From Rhodobacterales bacterium (GTDB taxonomy: Bacteria; Pseudomonadota; Alphaproteobacteria; Rhodobacterales; Rhodobacteraceae), in assembly GCA_002748285.1 (NCBI GenBank), contig PDSA01000026.1, positions 62,001-126,000 of the forward strand: a stretch of 64,000 nucleotides of DNA, given 5' to 3'. Shown here piece after piece: positions 37,834 through 47,758 of the stretch; the first letter of the stretch is position 1, and each line of letters begins with the position of its first letter. The notes below the pieces were generated by a model. It saw nothing but the letters and a program-made list of their open reading frames with translations, was not told the DNA's origin and ran no database searches. A program made the position numbers and the translations under genes.

Positions 37834-38799
37834 ATGACGATTTCGATTACTGCCGATCGGTTCCGGCTGGCGCAGGTTTTCACCATTTCGCGGGGCTCGC
37901 GCAGTCAGGCCGAGGTTCTGACGGTCAAGATCAGCCGCGATGGCCACACCGGCTGGGGCGAATGTGTGCCCTATGCGCGCTATGGCGAGTCTCTGGACAG
38001 CGTGACGGCGCAAATCGAAGCCCTGCCCGAGGGGATTACCCGTCAAGACTTGCAAGAGGCGCTGCCCGCCGGGGCGGCGCGTAATGCGGTGGATTGTGCG
38101 CTGTGGGATCTTGAGGCGAAACAGACCGGCAAGCGGGTGTGGCAACTGGCGGGGATCGCGCGGCCCGGTCCTCAGATCACCGCTTATACCCTGTCGTTGG
38201 ACAGCCCCGACAAGATGCGCCAGCAGGCCGCCGAAAACGCGTTTCGCCCGCTGTTGAAAATCAAGCTGGGCACCCCGGATGACATGCCCCGGCTTGAGGC
38301 CGTGCGTGCCGGGGCACCGGATGCGCCGATCATCATTGACGCCAATGAGGGCTGGAGCCCCGAGATTTACGCCGATCTGGCCCCGCATTTGCTGCGTCTG
38401 GGGGTGAAACTGGTGGAACAGCCCTTGCCGGCGGATCAGGATGACGCCTTGCGGGATATGCTCCGCCCGGTGCCGGTTTGCGCCGATGAGAGCTGCCATG
38501 ACACGCAAAGCCTGCCCGCTTTGGCCGGGAAATATGATGTGGTCAATATCAAGCTGGATAAAACCGGCGGTCTGACCGAGGCTTTGCGCCTGAAACAGGC
38601 AGCACAGGCGCAAGGCTATCAGATCATGGTGGGCTGCATGGTGGGGTCTTCGCTGGCGATGGCACCGGCGACCTTGATTGCGCAGGGCGTGGCCTATACA
38701 GATTTGGATGGGCCGCTTTTGCTGGCCGAGGACCGCGATACGCCATTGACATATGATGATGCCGGAGTGCATCCCCCCAGCAGCAAACTCTGGGGTTAG
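37834..38799 (+). CDS. dgcA: Enolase-superfamily racemase, probable N-acetyl-D-glutamate racemase DgcA
   Basis: This 321-residue protein has the dipeptide-epimerase type fold. It has an N-terminal capping domain (about 1-100, with GWGECVPYARYGES) and a barrel carrying the paired lysines LLKIKLG (about 146), the metal ligands at IDANEGW, VEQPLP and CADESCHD, and the second base Lys in NIKLDKTGG. It follows dgcN after 21 bp and precedes the transaminase gene by 16 bp, so the three are one operon. A dipeptide epimerase is the alternative; context favours DgcA. Confidence 0.87.
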   Translation: MTISITADRFRLAQVFTISRGSRSQAEVLTVKISRDGHTGWGECVPYARYGESLDSVTAQIEALPEGITRQDLQEALPAGAARNAVDCALWDLEAKQTGKRVWQLAGIARPGPQITAYTLSLDSPDKMRQQAAENAFRPLLKIKLGTPDDMPRLEAVRAGAPDAPIIIDANEGWSPEIYADLAPHLLRLGVKLVEQPLPADQDDALRDMLRPVPVCADESCHDTQSLPALAGKYDVVNIKLDKTGGLTEALRLKQAAQAQGYQIMVGCMVGSSLAMAPATLIAQGVAYTDLDGPLLLAEDRDTPLTYDDAGVHPPSSKLWG

Positions 38800-38815
38800 G
38801 ACAGGAGACAAGATC

Positions 38816-39679
38816 ATGAGCCGCACTGTTTATCTGAACGGAGCCTATATGGCCGAAGAGGACGCCAAGGTTTCGATCTTTGACCGCGGCTTTTTGATGG
38901 CCGACGGGGTTTACGAGGTCACCACCGTTCTGGACGGAAAGCTGATTGATTTCGACGGCCACGCCAAACGTCTGCAACGCTCGCTGGATGAGCTGGACAT
39001 GGTCAACCCGATCAGCATGGATGATCTTTTGGAGGTGCATCGCGAGTTGGTGCGGCTGAACGGCATTGATCTGGGGCTGATCTATCTGCAAATCACTCGC
39101 GGCGCGCCCGATGATCGTGATTTCGTGTTCCCAGACCCGGATAAAACCCCGGCCACCATTGTGCTGTTTACCCAGAACAAGCCCGGTCTGGCCGACAGCC
39201 CGGAGGCGAAAAAGGGGTTGAAAATCATCTCGATTGCCGACCAACGCTGGGCGCGGCGCGATATTAAAACCGTGCAGCTGCTCTATCCCAGCATGGGCAA
39301 GATGATGGCCAAGGCCGCGGGCTGTGATGATGCCTGGATGGTTGAAGATGGGATGGTGACCGAGGGCACCTCGAACAACGCCTATATCATCAAGGACGGC
39401 AAGATCATCACCCGCAATCTGTCCACCCACATCCTGCACGGCATCACCCGGGCGGCGGTGCTGCGCTATGCCAAAGAGGCGCAGATGGAGGTTGAGGAAC
39501 GGCCCTTCAGCGTGGACGAGGCGCAGCAGGCGGATGAGGCGTTTGTGACCTCGGCCAGCAGTTTTGTGATGCCGGTGGTGGAAATCGACGGCGCGAAGCT
39601 GGGCGATGGCACGCCGGGACCGGTGGCAACGCGGTTGCGCGAGATTTATCTGGAAGAGAGCCGTAAAGCGGCGGTTTAG
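38816..39679 (+). CDS. D-amino-acid transaminase (fold-type IV PLP enzyme)
   Basis: This is 287 residues from the ATG at 38816 behind AGGAG. It matches D-alanine/D-glutamate aminotransferases: the N-terminal VYLNGAYMAEEDAKVSIFDRGF, the PLP Lys in RWARRDIKTVQLLYP, the DDAWMVEDGMVTEGTSNNAYI loop split here by length, and THILHGITRAAVL. It interconverts D-glutamate with other D-amino acids, so it complements the DgcN/DgcA route by feeding amino groups into or out of D-glutamate. Confidence 0.93.
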   Translation: MSRTVYLNGAYMAEEDAKVSIFDRGFLMADGVYEVTTVLDGKLIDFDGHAKRLQRSLDELDMVNPISMDDLLEVHRELVRLNGIDLGLIYLQITRGAPDDRDFVFPDPDKTPATIVLFTQNKPGLADSPEAKKGLKIISIADQRWARRDIKTVQLLYPSMGKMMAKAAGCDDAWMVEDGMVTEGTSNNAYIIKDGKIITRNLSTHILHGITRAAVLRYAKEAQMEVEERPFSVDEAQQADEAFVTSASSFVMPVVEIDGAKLGDGTPGPVATRLREIYLEESRKAAV

Positions 39680-39733
39680 CGGATTGCTGGGGTGTAACGT
39701 GCCCTGCTTGGCTTTGCTCAATTTGTAGAACAC

Positions 39734-39790
39734 AGGGCTGCGCCCTGCCGGGGGGCAGGCAGGCGCAGCCCGGCCTATCGGCCGGGCGGA
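39734..39790 (+). repeat. Copy E of the dispersed GC-rich repeat
   Basis: GGGCTGCGCC at 39735-39744 pairs with GGCGCAGCCC at 39762-39771. The second hairpin, CCCGGCC-TATC-GGCCGGG (39769-39786), is identical to that of copy D. It lies between the convergent D-transaminase and P1-peptidase genes. Confidence 0.85.
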
Positions 39791-39849
39791 ACTGTTGAAA
39801 GGGGCGCTCGGTTAATCAGAGGTCTTGTCAAAGGGCCACAGCTTTCCCG

Positions 39850-40842
39850 CTACCCGCCGAATTTCTGCTTCCAAGTCGGCAAAACATCCCCTTCGGCCGG
39901 GCTGGCCGCAAACACCCCCCGCGCAATTGCCCGCGCCAGACACACCGCCGCCCCATGCCCCAGACGGATCGGATCAAACACCGGATCGGGCAGCTCCCGT
40001 GCGCCGGTGGACAGACCAAAGATCAGATCTCCGTCAAACGGCGTGTGGCTGGGCACAATCGCCCGGGCCATGCCGTCATGGGCGGCGGTGGCCATGCGTT
40101 GGGTCTGGGCCTGAGTCAGCTGCGCATCCGTGGCGACAATCGCAATCGTGGTGTTCTGGCCCAGCTGCGCTTCGGGGTGGGGCTCAACCCCCGGATCATA
40201 GTGGCTAGCCAGCGGCCCATTACCAAACTCGCCCTCCATTTCGAACGGTTTGGCCCAGAACTCCGGCCCATCTCCCACCGTCACCGCCCCCAGCGCATTG
40301 ACCGCCACCAGCGCCCCAATCGTCACGCCGCACTCCAGCACCAGCGATGCCGAGCCCAGCCCGCCTTTCAGCCCCTCCACCGTGGCGCCGGCTCCGGCCC
40401 CGTGGCTGCCCAGCTCAAACACCGGATCAGCCTTGGCCAGCGCCTGCCAGCCCAACCCGCCATAGGGGTTGTGATCCCAATTCTTATCCCCCCCATTGAG
40501 CAAATCAAACAGGATCGCGGCCGGCACGATCGGCACCGTCTGCCCGCCCACATCAAAGCCGCGCCCTTGTTGCCGCAGCCCCTCAACCACGCCCGAGGCC
40601 GCATCCAACCCAAAGGCCGAGCCCCCGGACAGCACCAGCGCATCCACCTGTTGCACCATCTTGTCCGGGGCCAGCAGGTCGGTTTCCCGGCTGCCGGGGG
40701 CCCCGCCCATCACATGCACTGCGGCGGTAAAGGGTTCCTCCCCCAGCAGCACCGAGACCCCGGATTTGAGATGCGCATCCTCGGCATTGCCCACCCGCAA
40801 GCCGGCCACATCGGTGATCAAATTCATCGCGCCTGGTTTCAT
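39850..40842 (-). CDS. P1-family (DmpA/NylC-type) N-terminal-nucleophile peptidase/amidase
   Basis: This 330-residue protein belongs to the DmpA / S58 family of self-cleaving hydrolases. Landmarks are ITDVAGLRVGNA at the N-terminus, VMGGAPGSRETDLL, LSGGSAFGLDAA, GAGAGATVEGLKGGLGSA and LGQNTTIAIVATDA. The Asn230-Thr231 bond in QNTT corresponds to the autoprocessing point of the NylC (6-aminohexanoate oligomer hydrolase) branch, giving Thr as the nucleophile. It is the last gene of the peptide-transport/dehydrogenase operon, which suggests that it cleaves an imported amide or peptide. Confidence 0.85.
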   Translation of the reverse strand: MKPGAMNLITDVAGLRVGNAEDAHLKSGVSVLLGEEPFTAAVHVMGGAPGSRETDLLAPDKMVQQVDALVLSGGSAFGLDAASGVVEGLRQQGRGFDVGGQTVPIVPAAILFDLLNGGDKNWDHNPYGGLGWQALAKADPVFELGSHGAGAGATVEGLKGGLGSASLVLECGVTIGALVAVNALGAVTVGDGPEFWAKPFEMEGEFGNGPLASHYDPGVEPHPEAQLGQNTTIAIVATDAQLTQAQTQRMATAAHDGMARAIVPSHTPFDGDLIFGLSTGARELPDPVFDPIRLGHGAAVCLARAIARGVFAASPAEGDVLPTWKQKFGG

Positions 40843-40878
40843 GGTGTTCCCCTTGTCTGAACTCGATTGAAAAGCGCC

Positions 40879-41483
40879 TTAAATGCAGCGCCCGCCATCG
40901 ACCTCCATCGCCACGCCGGTGATCATCGAAGCCTCGTCCGAACACAGAAACGCCGCCGCATTGCCCATATCTTCGGGGGTCGAAAACCGGCCCAGCGGGA
41001 TGGTGGACAGGAATTTGGCACGGATTTCCGGGGTGTCCTGGCCCATAAAGCTTTTCAGCAGTGGCGTTTCCCCGGCCACCGGGTTGATGGCGTTGACCCG
41101 GATGCCGAACGGGGCCAGCTCGACCGCCATGGTGCGGGTCGCCGTGATCATCCAGCCCTTGGAGGCGTTATACCAGTTCAGATTGGGCCGTGGCGAGACC
41201 CCGGCGGTTGAGGCCACGTTCAGGATGGCTCCGGTTTTGGCGGCTTTCATCAGCGGCACGATTTCGCGGGCGGTCAGAAACACCGATTTGGCGTTGACCG
41301 CGAACACCCGGTCAAAATCGGCCTCCGAGACCTGCTCCAGCGGCCCCGGCAGATGGGTGGTGCCGGCATTGTTATGTCGGCCAGCATCACCTTTGCCCCC
41401 TCGGCGGCAAATTTGCGGGCGATGCCGGCGCCAAAGCCCGACCCCGCGCCGGTAACGATGGCGGTTTTGCCTGCTAGTTTCAT
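40879..41483 (-). pseudogene. SDR-family oxidoreductase broken by an internal deletion
   Basis: The first 36 or so codons from ATG 41481-41483 give a normal SDR start (AGKTAIVTGAGSGFGAGIAR, then KVMLADI). About position 41373 the sequence jumps into NNAGTTHLPGPLEQV in a different frame. The ~50 residues that normally lie between the second beta-strand and the NNAG motif are missing. The remainder is intact: NVASTAGVS, the YNASKGW catalytic Tyr/Lys and a C-terminal TGVAMEVDGGRCI. I read this as a deletion of roughly 150 bp plus frameshift. It overlaps the aldehyde dehydrogenase gene by 4 bp. Confidence 0.82.
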
Positions 41484-42961
41484 ATCTCTCTCCCTGATCC
41501 GCTGGTGGCTTCGCCATGATGGGCGGCCACTGTTTTTAAGGTTGAAAATCCGTAAAGCGCTTCAAAACCCTTTTCCCGCCCATGCCCGGATTTGCCGACC
41601 CCGCCAAAGGGCAACTCGACTCCGCCACCGGCACCGTAATTGTTGATGAACACCTGCCCGGCCTTGAGCGCTTTGGCCAGCCGCATTTGCCGGCCCCCAT
41701 CGCGGCTCCAGACGGCGGCGACCAGACCGAATTCGGTGCCATTGGCGATGGCGATGGCCTCGGCTTCGTCCTCAAACGGGATCACCACCTGCACGGGGCC
41801 AAAAATTTCCGACTGGGCCAGAATGTGATCCGGCGGGACATCGGCGAACAGGGTCGGCAGCACATAATGGCCGTCTGCCGGGGCATCGGGGGCCAGTTGG
41901 CCTTGGGCCGCGATGCGCAAATCCGCACCCCGGGCGATGAAATCGGTGACGATCTGCTTTTGCCGTCCCGAGATCAGCGGCCCCAGATTGAGGTCCGCCA
42001 TCGCCGGACCCACCCGCAAATCGCGGTAACGGGCGGCCATGCGCTCCAGCACCTCGTCATAGATCGAACGCTGCACCAGCACCCGGGAAGAGGCCGAGCA
42101 GGTCTGGCCCGCATTCTGGATGCAAGCGCCGACCAGAAAGGGCAGGGCCGCGTCCAGATCGGCGTCGGCGAACACGATCTGGGGCGATTTGCCGCCCAGC
42201 TCCAGCGTCACCGGCACCACATTCTGCGCCGCCGCGCTTTGCACCAATTTGCCCACCTCGACCGATCCGGTAAAGGACAGATGCTGCACGCCCGGATGGG
42301 CCGACAGCGCCGCCCCGGCCTCCTGGCCCAGCCCCGGCACCACGTTGAGCCCTCCTGCGGGCAGCCCGGCCTCTTGCGCCAGCGCGGCGAAGGCCAACGC
42401 GGTCAGGCAGGCCTCTTCGGCCGGTTTCAGCACACAGGCATTGCCCATCGCCAGCGCCGCCCCAACCGAGCGGCCAATGATCTGCATCGGATAATTCCAC
42501 GGCACGATATGGCCGGTCACCCCATGGGGTTCGCGCAGGGTGTAAACCGTATAGCCGGGCAGATAGGGGATGGTTTCGCCGTGGATTTTATCGGCCGCGC
42601 CGCCGTAAAATTCCATATAGCGGGCCATGGCGATGGCGTCATTGCGGGCTTGGGTCAGCGGTTTGCCGACATCGGCGGCTTCGATTTCGGCCAGCGCGTC
42701 CACCCGTTGAAGGATCAGCTGGCCAAGGCGGGTCAGGATGCGGCCCCGCTCAAGGGCGCTCATCCGGCCCCACCCCCCCTCCAGCGCGGTTTGTGCCGCC
42801 GAAACGGCATCGTCAATATCCTCGGCCTGACCACGGGCGATTTGCGCCATGATTTGCCCAGTCGAAGGGTTTTCCAGCGGCACGCTCTGCCCCGAACGCG
42901 GCGGGTGCCAGTCGCCCGAGATAAAGATTTTGTCGGTGGGATACCAGAGTTTACTCAGCAT
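41480..42961 (-). CDS. NAD-dependent aldehyde dehydrogenase
   Basis: This is 493 residues from the ATG at 42959-42961 behind AGGAGG. It is a full-length ALDH: HIVPWNYPMQIIGRSV, KPAEEACLTAL, FTGSVEVGKL, VTLELGGKSPQIV (general base), the catalytic NAGQTCSASSRV, and EIFGPVQVVIPFEDE. Its start overlaps the ABC ATPase gene by 11 bp, so it is part of the same operon. The likely substrate is an aldehyde formed from an imported amide or amine, but this is inferred from neighbours only. Confidence 0.93.
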   Translation of the reverse strand: MLSKLWYPTDKIFISGDWHPPRSGQSVPLENPSTGQIMAQIARGQAEDIDDAVSAAQTALEGGWGRMSALERGRILTRLGQLILQRVDALAEIEAADVGKPLTQARNDAIAMARYMEFYGGAADKIHGETIPYLPGYTVYTLREPHGVTGHIVPWNYPMQIIGRSVGAALAMGNACVLKPAEEACLTALAFAALAQEAGLPAGGLNVVPGLGQEAGAALSAHPGVQHLSFTGSVEVGKLVQSAAAQNVVPVTLELGGKSPQIVFADADLDAALPFLVGACIQNAGQTCSASSRVLVQRSIYDEVLERMAARYRDLRVGPAMADLNLGPLISGRQKQIVTDFIARGADLRIAAQGQLAPDAPADGHYVLPTLFADVPPDHILAQSEIFGPVQVVIPFEDEAEAIAIANGTEFGLVAAVWSRDGGRQMRLAKALKAGQVFINNYGAGGGVELPFGGVGKSGHGREKGFEALYGFSTLKTVAAHHGEATSGSGREI

Positions 42962-44543
42962 GGGTTGCCTCCTGCCAGTTGGCCGGAATTTGCGGCGCGG
43001 CGGCCAGCAATTCGCGGGTGTAGGGGTGTTGCGGATCGGCAAAGATTTGCCCGGTCGGGCCTTGTTCAACGATTTTTCCGGCCTGCATCACCAGCACCCG
43101 GTCGGTGATCGCCCGGACCACGGTCAGATCGTGGCTGATGAACAGGTAAGACAGGTCAAGCCGGGTTTGCAGATCGGCCAGCAGATCGAGGATCTGGGCG
43201 CGGATCGACACATCCAGCGCCGAGACAGCCTCGTCCAGAATGATCAGATCGGGGTGCAGTACCAAAGCGCGGGCAATGGCGATGCGCTGGCGCTGGCCGC
43301 CGGAAAATTCGTGGATGTAGCGCTCCATCGCGGCGGGTTCGATGCCGACATTTTGCAGCGCTTCGGCGGCATGTTTGCGCGGATCATCCGGGGGTTTTCC
43401 CAGATGGAAAGGCTCTTGCAGCAGGCGCTTGACCCTGTGGCGGGGGTTGAAGCTGCCGTAGGGGTCCTGAAACACCACTTGCAGTTTCTTGCGCTGCTCG
43501 GGCGGCATTTTGCGCCCGGTCAGAACCGGCTGGCCCAGCAGCGAAATCTGCCCGCCTTGCAGCGGCTCCAGCCCCAAAATCGCCCGGGTCAGGGTGGATT
43601 TGCCACAGCCGCTTTCCCCGACCAGCCCCAGGCTTTCGCCGCGATGCAGATCAAAGCTGACCCGGTCCACGGCGCGAAACCGGACAGGAGCCCGGAACGG
43701 GTTGCTGCGCCGGCGGGTATAGTCGCGGATCACCTCTCGGACCTGCAAAATTGGGGTGGGTTGCGCGATTTCGGAGCGCTGCGGCTGATGCGATGAAGCC
43801 TCGAACAGCTGTTTGGTATAGGGGTGCGACATGGCGCGAAACAGTTGCTGGCACGGCCCTTGTTCGACGATTTCACCGTGGCGCATTACCGCCACATGAT
43901 CGGCGGTTTCGGCCACCACCGCCAGATCATGGGTGATCAGCAGCAGCGACATGTTTTCCTGATCGACCAGATCGCGCAGCAGCGCCAGAATCTGCGCCTG
44001 AGTGGTGACATCCAGCGCGGTTGTGGGTTCATCCGCGATCAGCAATTTGGGGCGCAGCGCGATGGCCATGGCGATGCACACCCGCTGGCGCTGCCCGCCG
44101 GAAAGCTCGTGCGGGAAGCGACTGGCCGGAAACTGATCAGCAGGCAGGCCGACTCGGTCGAGCATCTGGCGGGCGATGCGCTCGGCCTCGCTGCGGGAGG
44201 ATTTGCCGTGGATCAACAGGGTCTCGGCCACCTGATCGCCAATGGTTTTCACCGGGTTCAGGGCGGTCATGGGCTCTTGAAAGATCATCCCGACCTCATT
44301 GCCGCGGATCTCGCACAGCTGGGCTTCGTTCAGCGTCAACAGGTCGCGTTCCTCCAGCAACACCCGGCCGCTGCACTGGCTGCCCTCGGGCAGCAGCTGC
44401 ATCAGCGACAGCGCGGTCATGGATTTGCCCGAGCCACTTTCCCCCACCAGCCCGACAATCTGCCCCTGCGGGATGTCAAAGCTGACGTTGTTCAAAATCG
44501 CGCTGTCATGGATCGACAGGCTGAGCTTGTCGAAGGAGATCAT
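42951..44543 (-). CDS. Peptide/nickel-type ABC transporter, fused double ATPase (DppD-DppF-like)
   Basis: This 530-residue protein holds two complete ATPase domains. The first has [18 protein letters not shown] and [12 protein letters not shown]. The second, from about residue 280, has [18 protein letters not shown] and [12 protein letters not shown]. Each is followed by an oligopeptide-ABC tail (HPYTKQLFE and HPYTRELLA). Such fusions energise DppB/DppC permeases, which are the two genes upstream with 4-bp overlaps. No periplasmic binding protein is encoded in this operon. Confidence 0.93.
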   Translation of the reverse strand: MISFDKLSLSIHDSAILNNVSFDIPQGQIVGLVGESGSGKSMTALSLMQLLPEGSQCSGRVLLEERDLLTLNEAQLCEIRGNEVGMIFQEPMTALNPVKTIGDQVAETLLIHGKSSRSEAERIARQMLDRVGLPADQFPASRFPHELSGGQRQRVCIAMAIALRPKLLIADEPTTALDVTTQAQILALLRDLVDQENMSLLLITHDLAVVAETADHVAVMRHGEIVEQGPCQQLFRAMSHPYTKQLFEASSHQPQRSEIAQPTPILQVREVIRDYTRRRSNPFRAPVRFRAVDRVSFDLHRGESLGLVGESGCGKSTLTRAILGLEPLQGGQISLLGQPVLTGRKMPPEQRKKLQVVFQDPYGSFNPRHRVKRLLQEPFHLGKPPDDPRKHAAEALQNVGIEPAAMERYIHEFSGGQRQRIAIARALVLHPDLIILDEAVSALDVSIRAQILDLLADLQTRLDLSYLFISHDLTVVRAITDRVLVMQAGKIVEQGPTGQIFADPQHPYTRELLAAAPQIPANWQEATHAE

Positions 44544-45361
44544 TGCCGTTGCCTCCGAATGCGCGGGTCCAGCAGGTCGCGCAGCCCGTCGCCCATCAGG
44601 TTCAGCCCCAGCACCATCAGGATGATCGCGCATCCCGGCAGCAGGGCCAGCATCGGGTTGCTGTAGAAAAATGTCTGGGATTCGGCCAGCATCCGGCCCC
44701 AGCTGGGGGTGGGCGGTTGTGCCCCCAGCCCGACATAAGACAGGCTGGCTTCGGCCAGAATGCCCAGCGAAAACTGGATGGTGCCCTGCACGATCAGCAG
44801 ATTGGCGATGTTAGGCAGGATATGTTCGGCGGATATGCGAAACGCGCCTTTGCCAAAGGTGCGGGCGGCCATGATATAATCCAGCGTCCAGATCGACAGC
44901 GCTGCGCCACGGCTGACCCGGGCAAAGACCGGGATGTTGAAAATGCCGATCGCCAGAATGGCGTTCAGCGCCGATGGGCCAAACACGGCGGTGATCAGAA
45001 TGGCGATCATCAGCGAGGGGAAGGCAAAGATCAGATCATTGCCGCGCATCACGATCTCATCCAGCAGGCTGCCCCGCCGCGCCGCCGCCATCAGCCCCAG
45101 CGGCACGCCCAGCCCAACGCCAATGCCCACCGCCACAATCGCCACCGCGATCGAAGTGCGCGCCCCCACCATCAGCATCGACAGCAGATCCCGCCCCAGA
45201 TGATCGGTGCCCAGCCAGTAGGTGGCCGAGGGTGCCTGCAGCTTGTCGCGGATCGTCAGGGTGGTGACGTCATGGGGCGTCCAGATGAAAGACAGCGCCA
45301 CGATGCCCAGAAAAAACCCGGTCAGGGTCAGGCCGATTTTCAGTTGGATGGGCAGCTTCAT
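44540..45361 (-). CDS. ABC transporter permease (DppC-like)
   Basis: This 273-residue protein has an N-terminal membrane helix, the OppC-type HDVTTLTIRDKLQAPS / YWLGTDHLGRDLLSML segment, and a permease core with about five helices. The EAA loop region is AARTFGKGAFRISAEHILPN. It ends GLNLMGDGLRDLLDPRIRR, the usual DppC terminus. Overlaps on both sides (ATGA type) bind it to dppB-like and the ATPase genes. Confidence 0.93.
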   Translation of the reverse strand: MKLPIQLKIGLTLTGFFLGIVALSFIWTPHDVTTLTIRDKLQAPSATYWLGTDHLGRDLLSMLMVGARTSIAVAIVAVGIGVGLGVPLGLMAAARRGSLLDEIVMRGNDLIFAFPSLMIAILITAVFGPSALNAILAIGIFNIPVFARVSRGAALSIWTLDYIMAARTFGKGAFRISAEHILPNIANLLIVQGTIQFSLGILAEASLSYVGLGAQPPTPSWGRMLAESQTFFYSNPMLALLPGCAIILMVLGLNLMGDGLRDLLDPRIRRQRQ

Positions 45362-46305
45362 CGGTGCTTCCTTAAACGCGGGTCAACCGCGGCATAGGCC
45401 AGATCGACCAGAAAGGTCACCAGAATGACCGCAAACACCAGCAGCATCACGGTGCTTTCGACCACGATCAGATCGCGTTGGGTGATGCTCTGGAAAATCA
45501 GCCGTCCCAGCCCCGGCAGGTAGAACACATTTTCGATGATGATCGCCCCGGCCAGCAGGAATGAAAACTGCAAGCCAATGATGGTCAGAACCGGGATCAT
45601 GGCGTTGCGCAGCGCGTGGCGGCGCAGGGTTTGCGGGCGGGTCAAGCCTTTGGCGCGGGCGGTGCGGATATAGTCCTGTGTCAGGGTTTCCAGCAGGGAA
45701 GAGCGCATCACCCGCGCCAGAATCGAAGCCTGTGGCAATGCCAGCGCGATGGCCGGCAGGGTCAGCGCCTTGAGCCCCGTCAGCATGCCTTTGTCCCAGC
45801 CCGGAAAACCGCCGGCGCTGAACCATCTTAGCTGCACTGCAAACACCAGTACCAGCAGCATGGCAAACCAGAAATTGGGCACGGCAATGCCCAGCTGGGT
45901 GGCCCCCATCACGCTGTAATCACTGAATTTTCCCCGCCGCGCCGCGGCCAGCAGCCCCACCGGCAAAGCAATCAGCATCGACAGCAGCAACGCGATCAGC
46001 GCCAGCGGCAGCGAGACCCAGATCCGCTGCAGGATCAGCTCGCTCACCGGCACGCGGTATGTGTAGGAATGGCCGAAATCTCCGCCCAGCATTCCCATCA
46101 CCCAGCCCGAATAACGCGCCCACAGGTTGCCATCCAGCCCCAGCTCTTGTTTCAGCGCGGCGATGGTGTCGGGTTGGGCATTCAGCCCCAGCATATAGGC
46201 GGCCGGATCGCCGGGGATGACTTCGACCACCGCGAAAATCACCACCGAGGCCGCAATCAGGCTGAGCAGCAGGGACAATAAGCGCAGAGAGGCAAAGTAA
46301 AGCAT
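45358..46305 (-). CDS. ABC transporter permease (DppB-like)
   Basis: This 315-residue protein is the first gene of the peptide-ABC operon. It has the DppB N-terminal helix (LRLLSLLLSLIAASVVIFAV), VIPGDPAAYMLG, LGLDGNLWARYSGWV, an EAA loop (RTARAKGLTRPQTLRRHALRN split here) and the C-terminal LVDLAYAAVDPRLRKH. The binding protein that normally precedes dppB is missing. Upstream lies the end of the unrelated response regulator gene. Confidence 0.93.
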   Translation of the reverse strand: MLYFASLRLLSLLLSLIAASVVIFAVVEVIPGDPAAYMLGLNAQPDTIAALKQELGLDGNLWARYSGWVMGMLGGDFGHSYTYRVPVSELILQRIWVSLPLALIALLLSMLIALPVGLLAAARRGKFSDYSVMGATQLGIAVPNFWFAMLLVLVFAVQLRWFSAGGFPGWDKGMLTGLKALTLPAIALALPQASILARVMRSSLLETLTQDYIRTARAKGLTRPQTLRRHALRNAMIPVLTIIGLQFSFLLAGAIIIENVFYLPGLGRLIFQSITQRDLIVVESTVMLLVFAVILVTFLVDLAYAAVDPRLRKHR

Positions 46306-46377
46306 GGGGGCAGGTTAGTGCGCCGTCCTGCAGAAGGCCAGTATTTTGGCAGGGAATTTTAACCTTTTGTGGCGGGC

Positions 46378-46421
46378 AAAAAAGCTTGACCCGCCCGGCA
46401 GATGGCGGATGCAAGCGGGTT
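46378..46421 (-). terminator. Probable terminator of the molybdoenzyme/two-component operon
   Basis: On the minus strand AACCCGC (46421-46415) can pair with GCGGGTC (46394-46388) around a GC-rich interior, and is followed by AAGCTTTTTT. It lies between the regulator stop and the start of the dppB-like gene. Confidence 0.5.
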
Positions 46422-46453
46422 CTGATCCCAGAATCTGCGGCTCGGATCAGGCT

Positions 46454-47754
<1,301 letters not shown>

Positions 47755-47758
<4 letters not shown>

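Noticed and set aside
37183..38826. 547-codon minus-strand open frame
   Set aside because: It is antisense to dgcN and dgcA, has no family resemblance and has no ribosome binding site.
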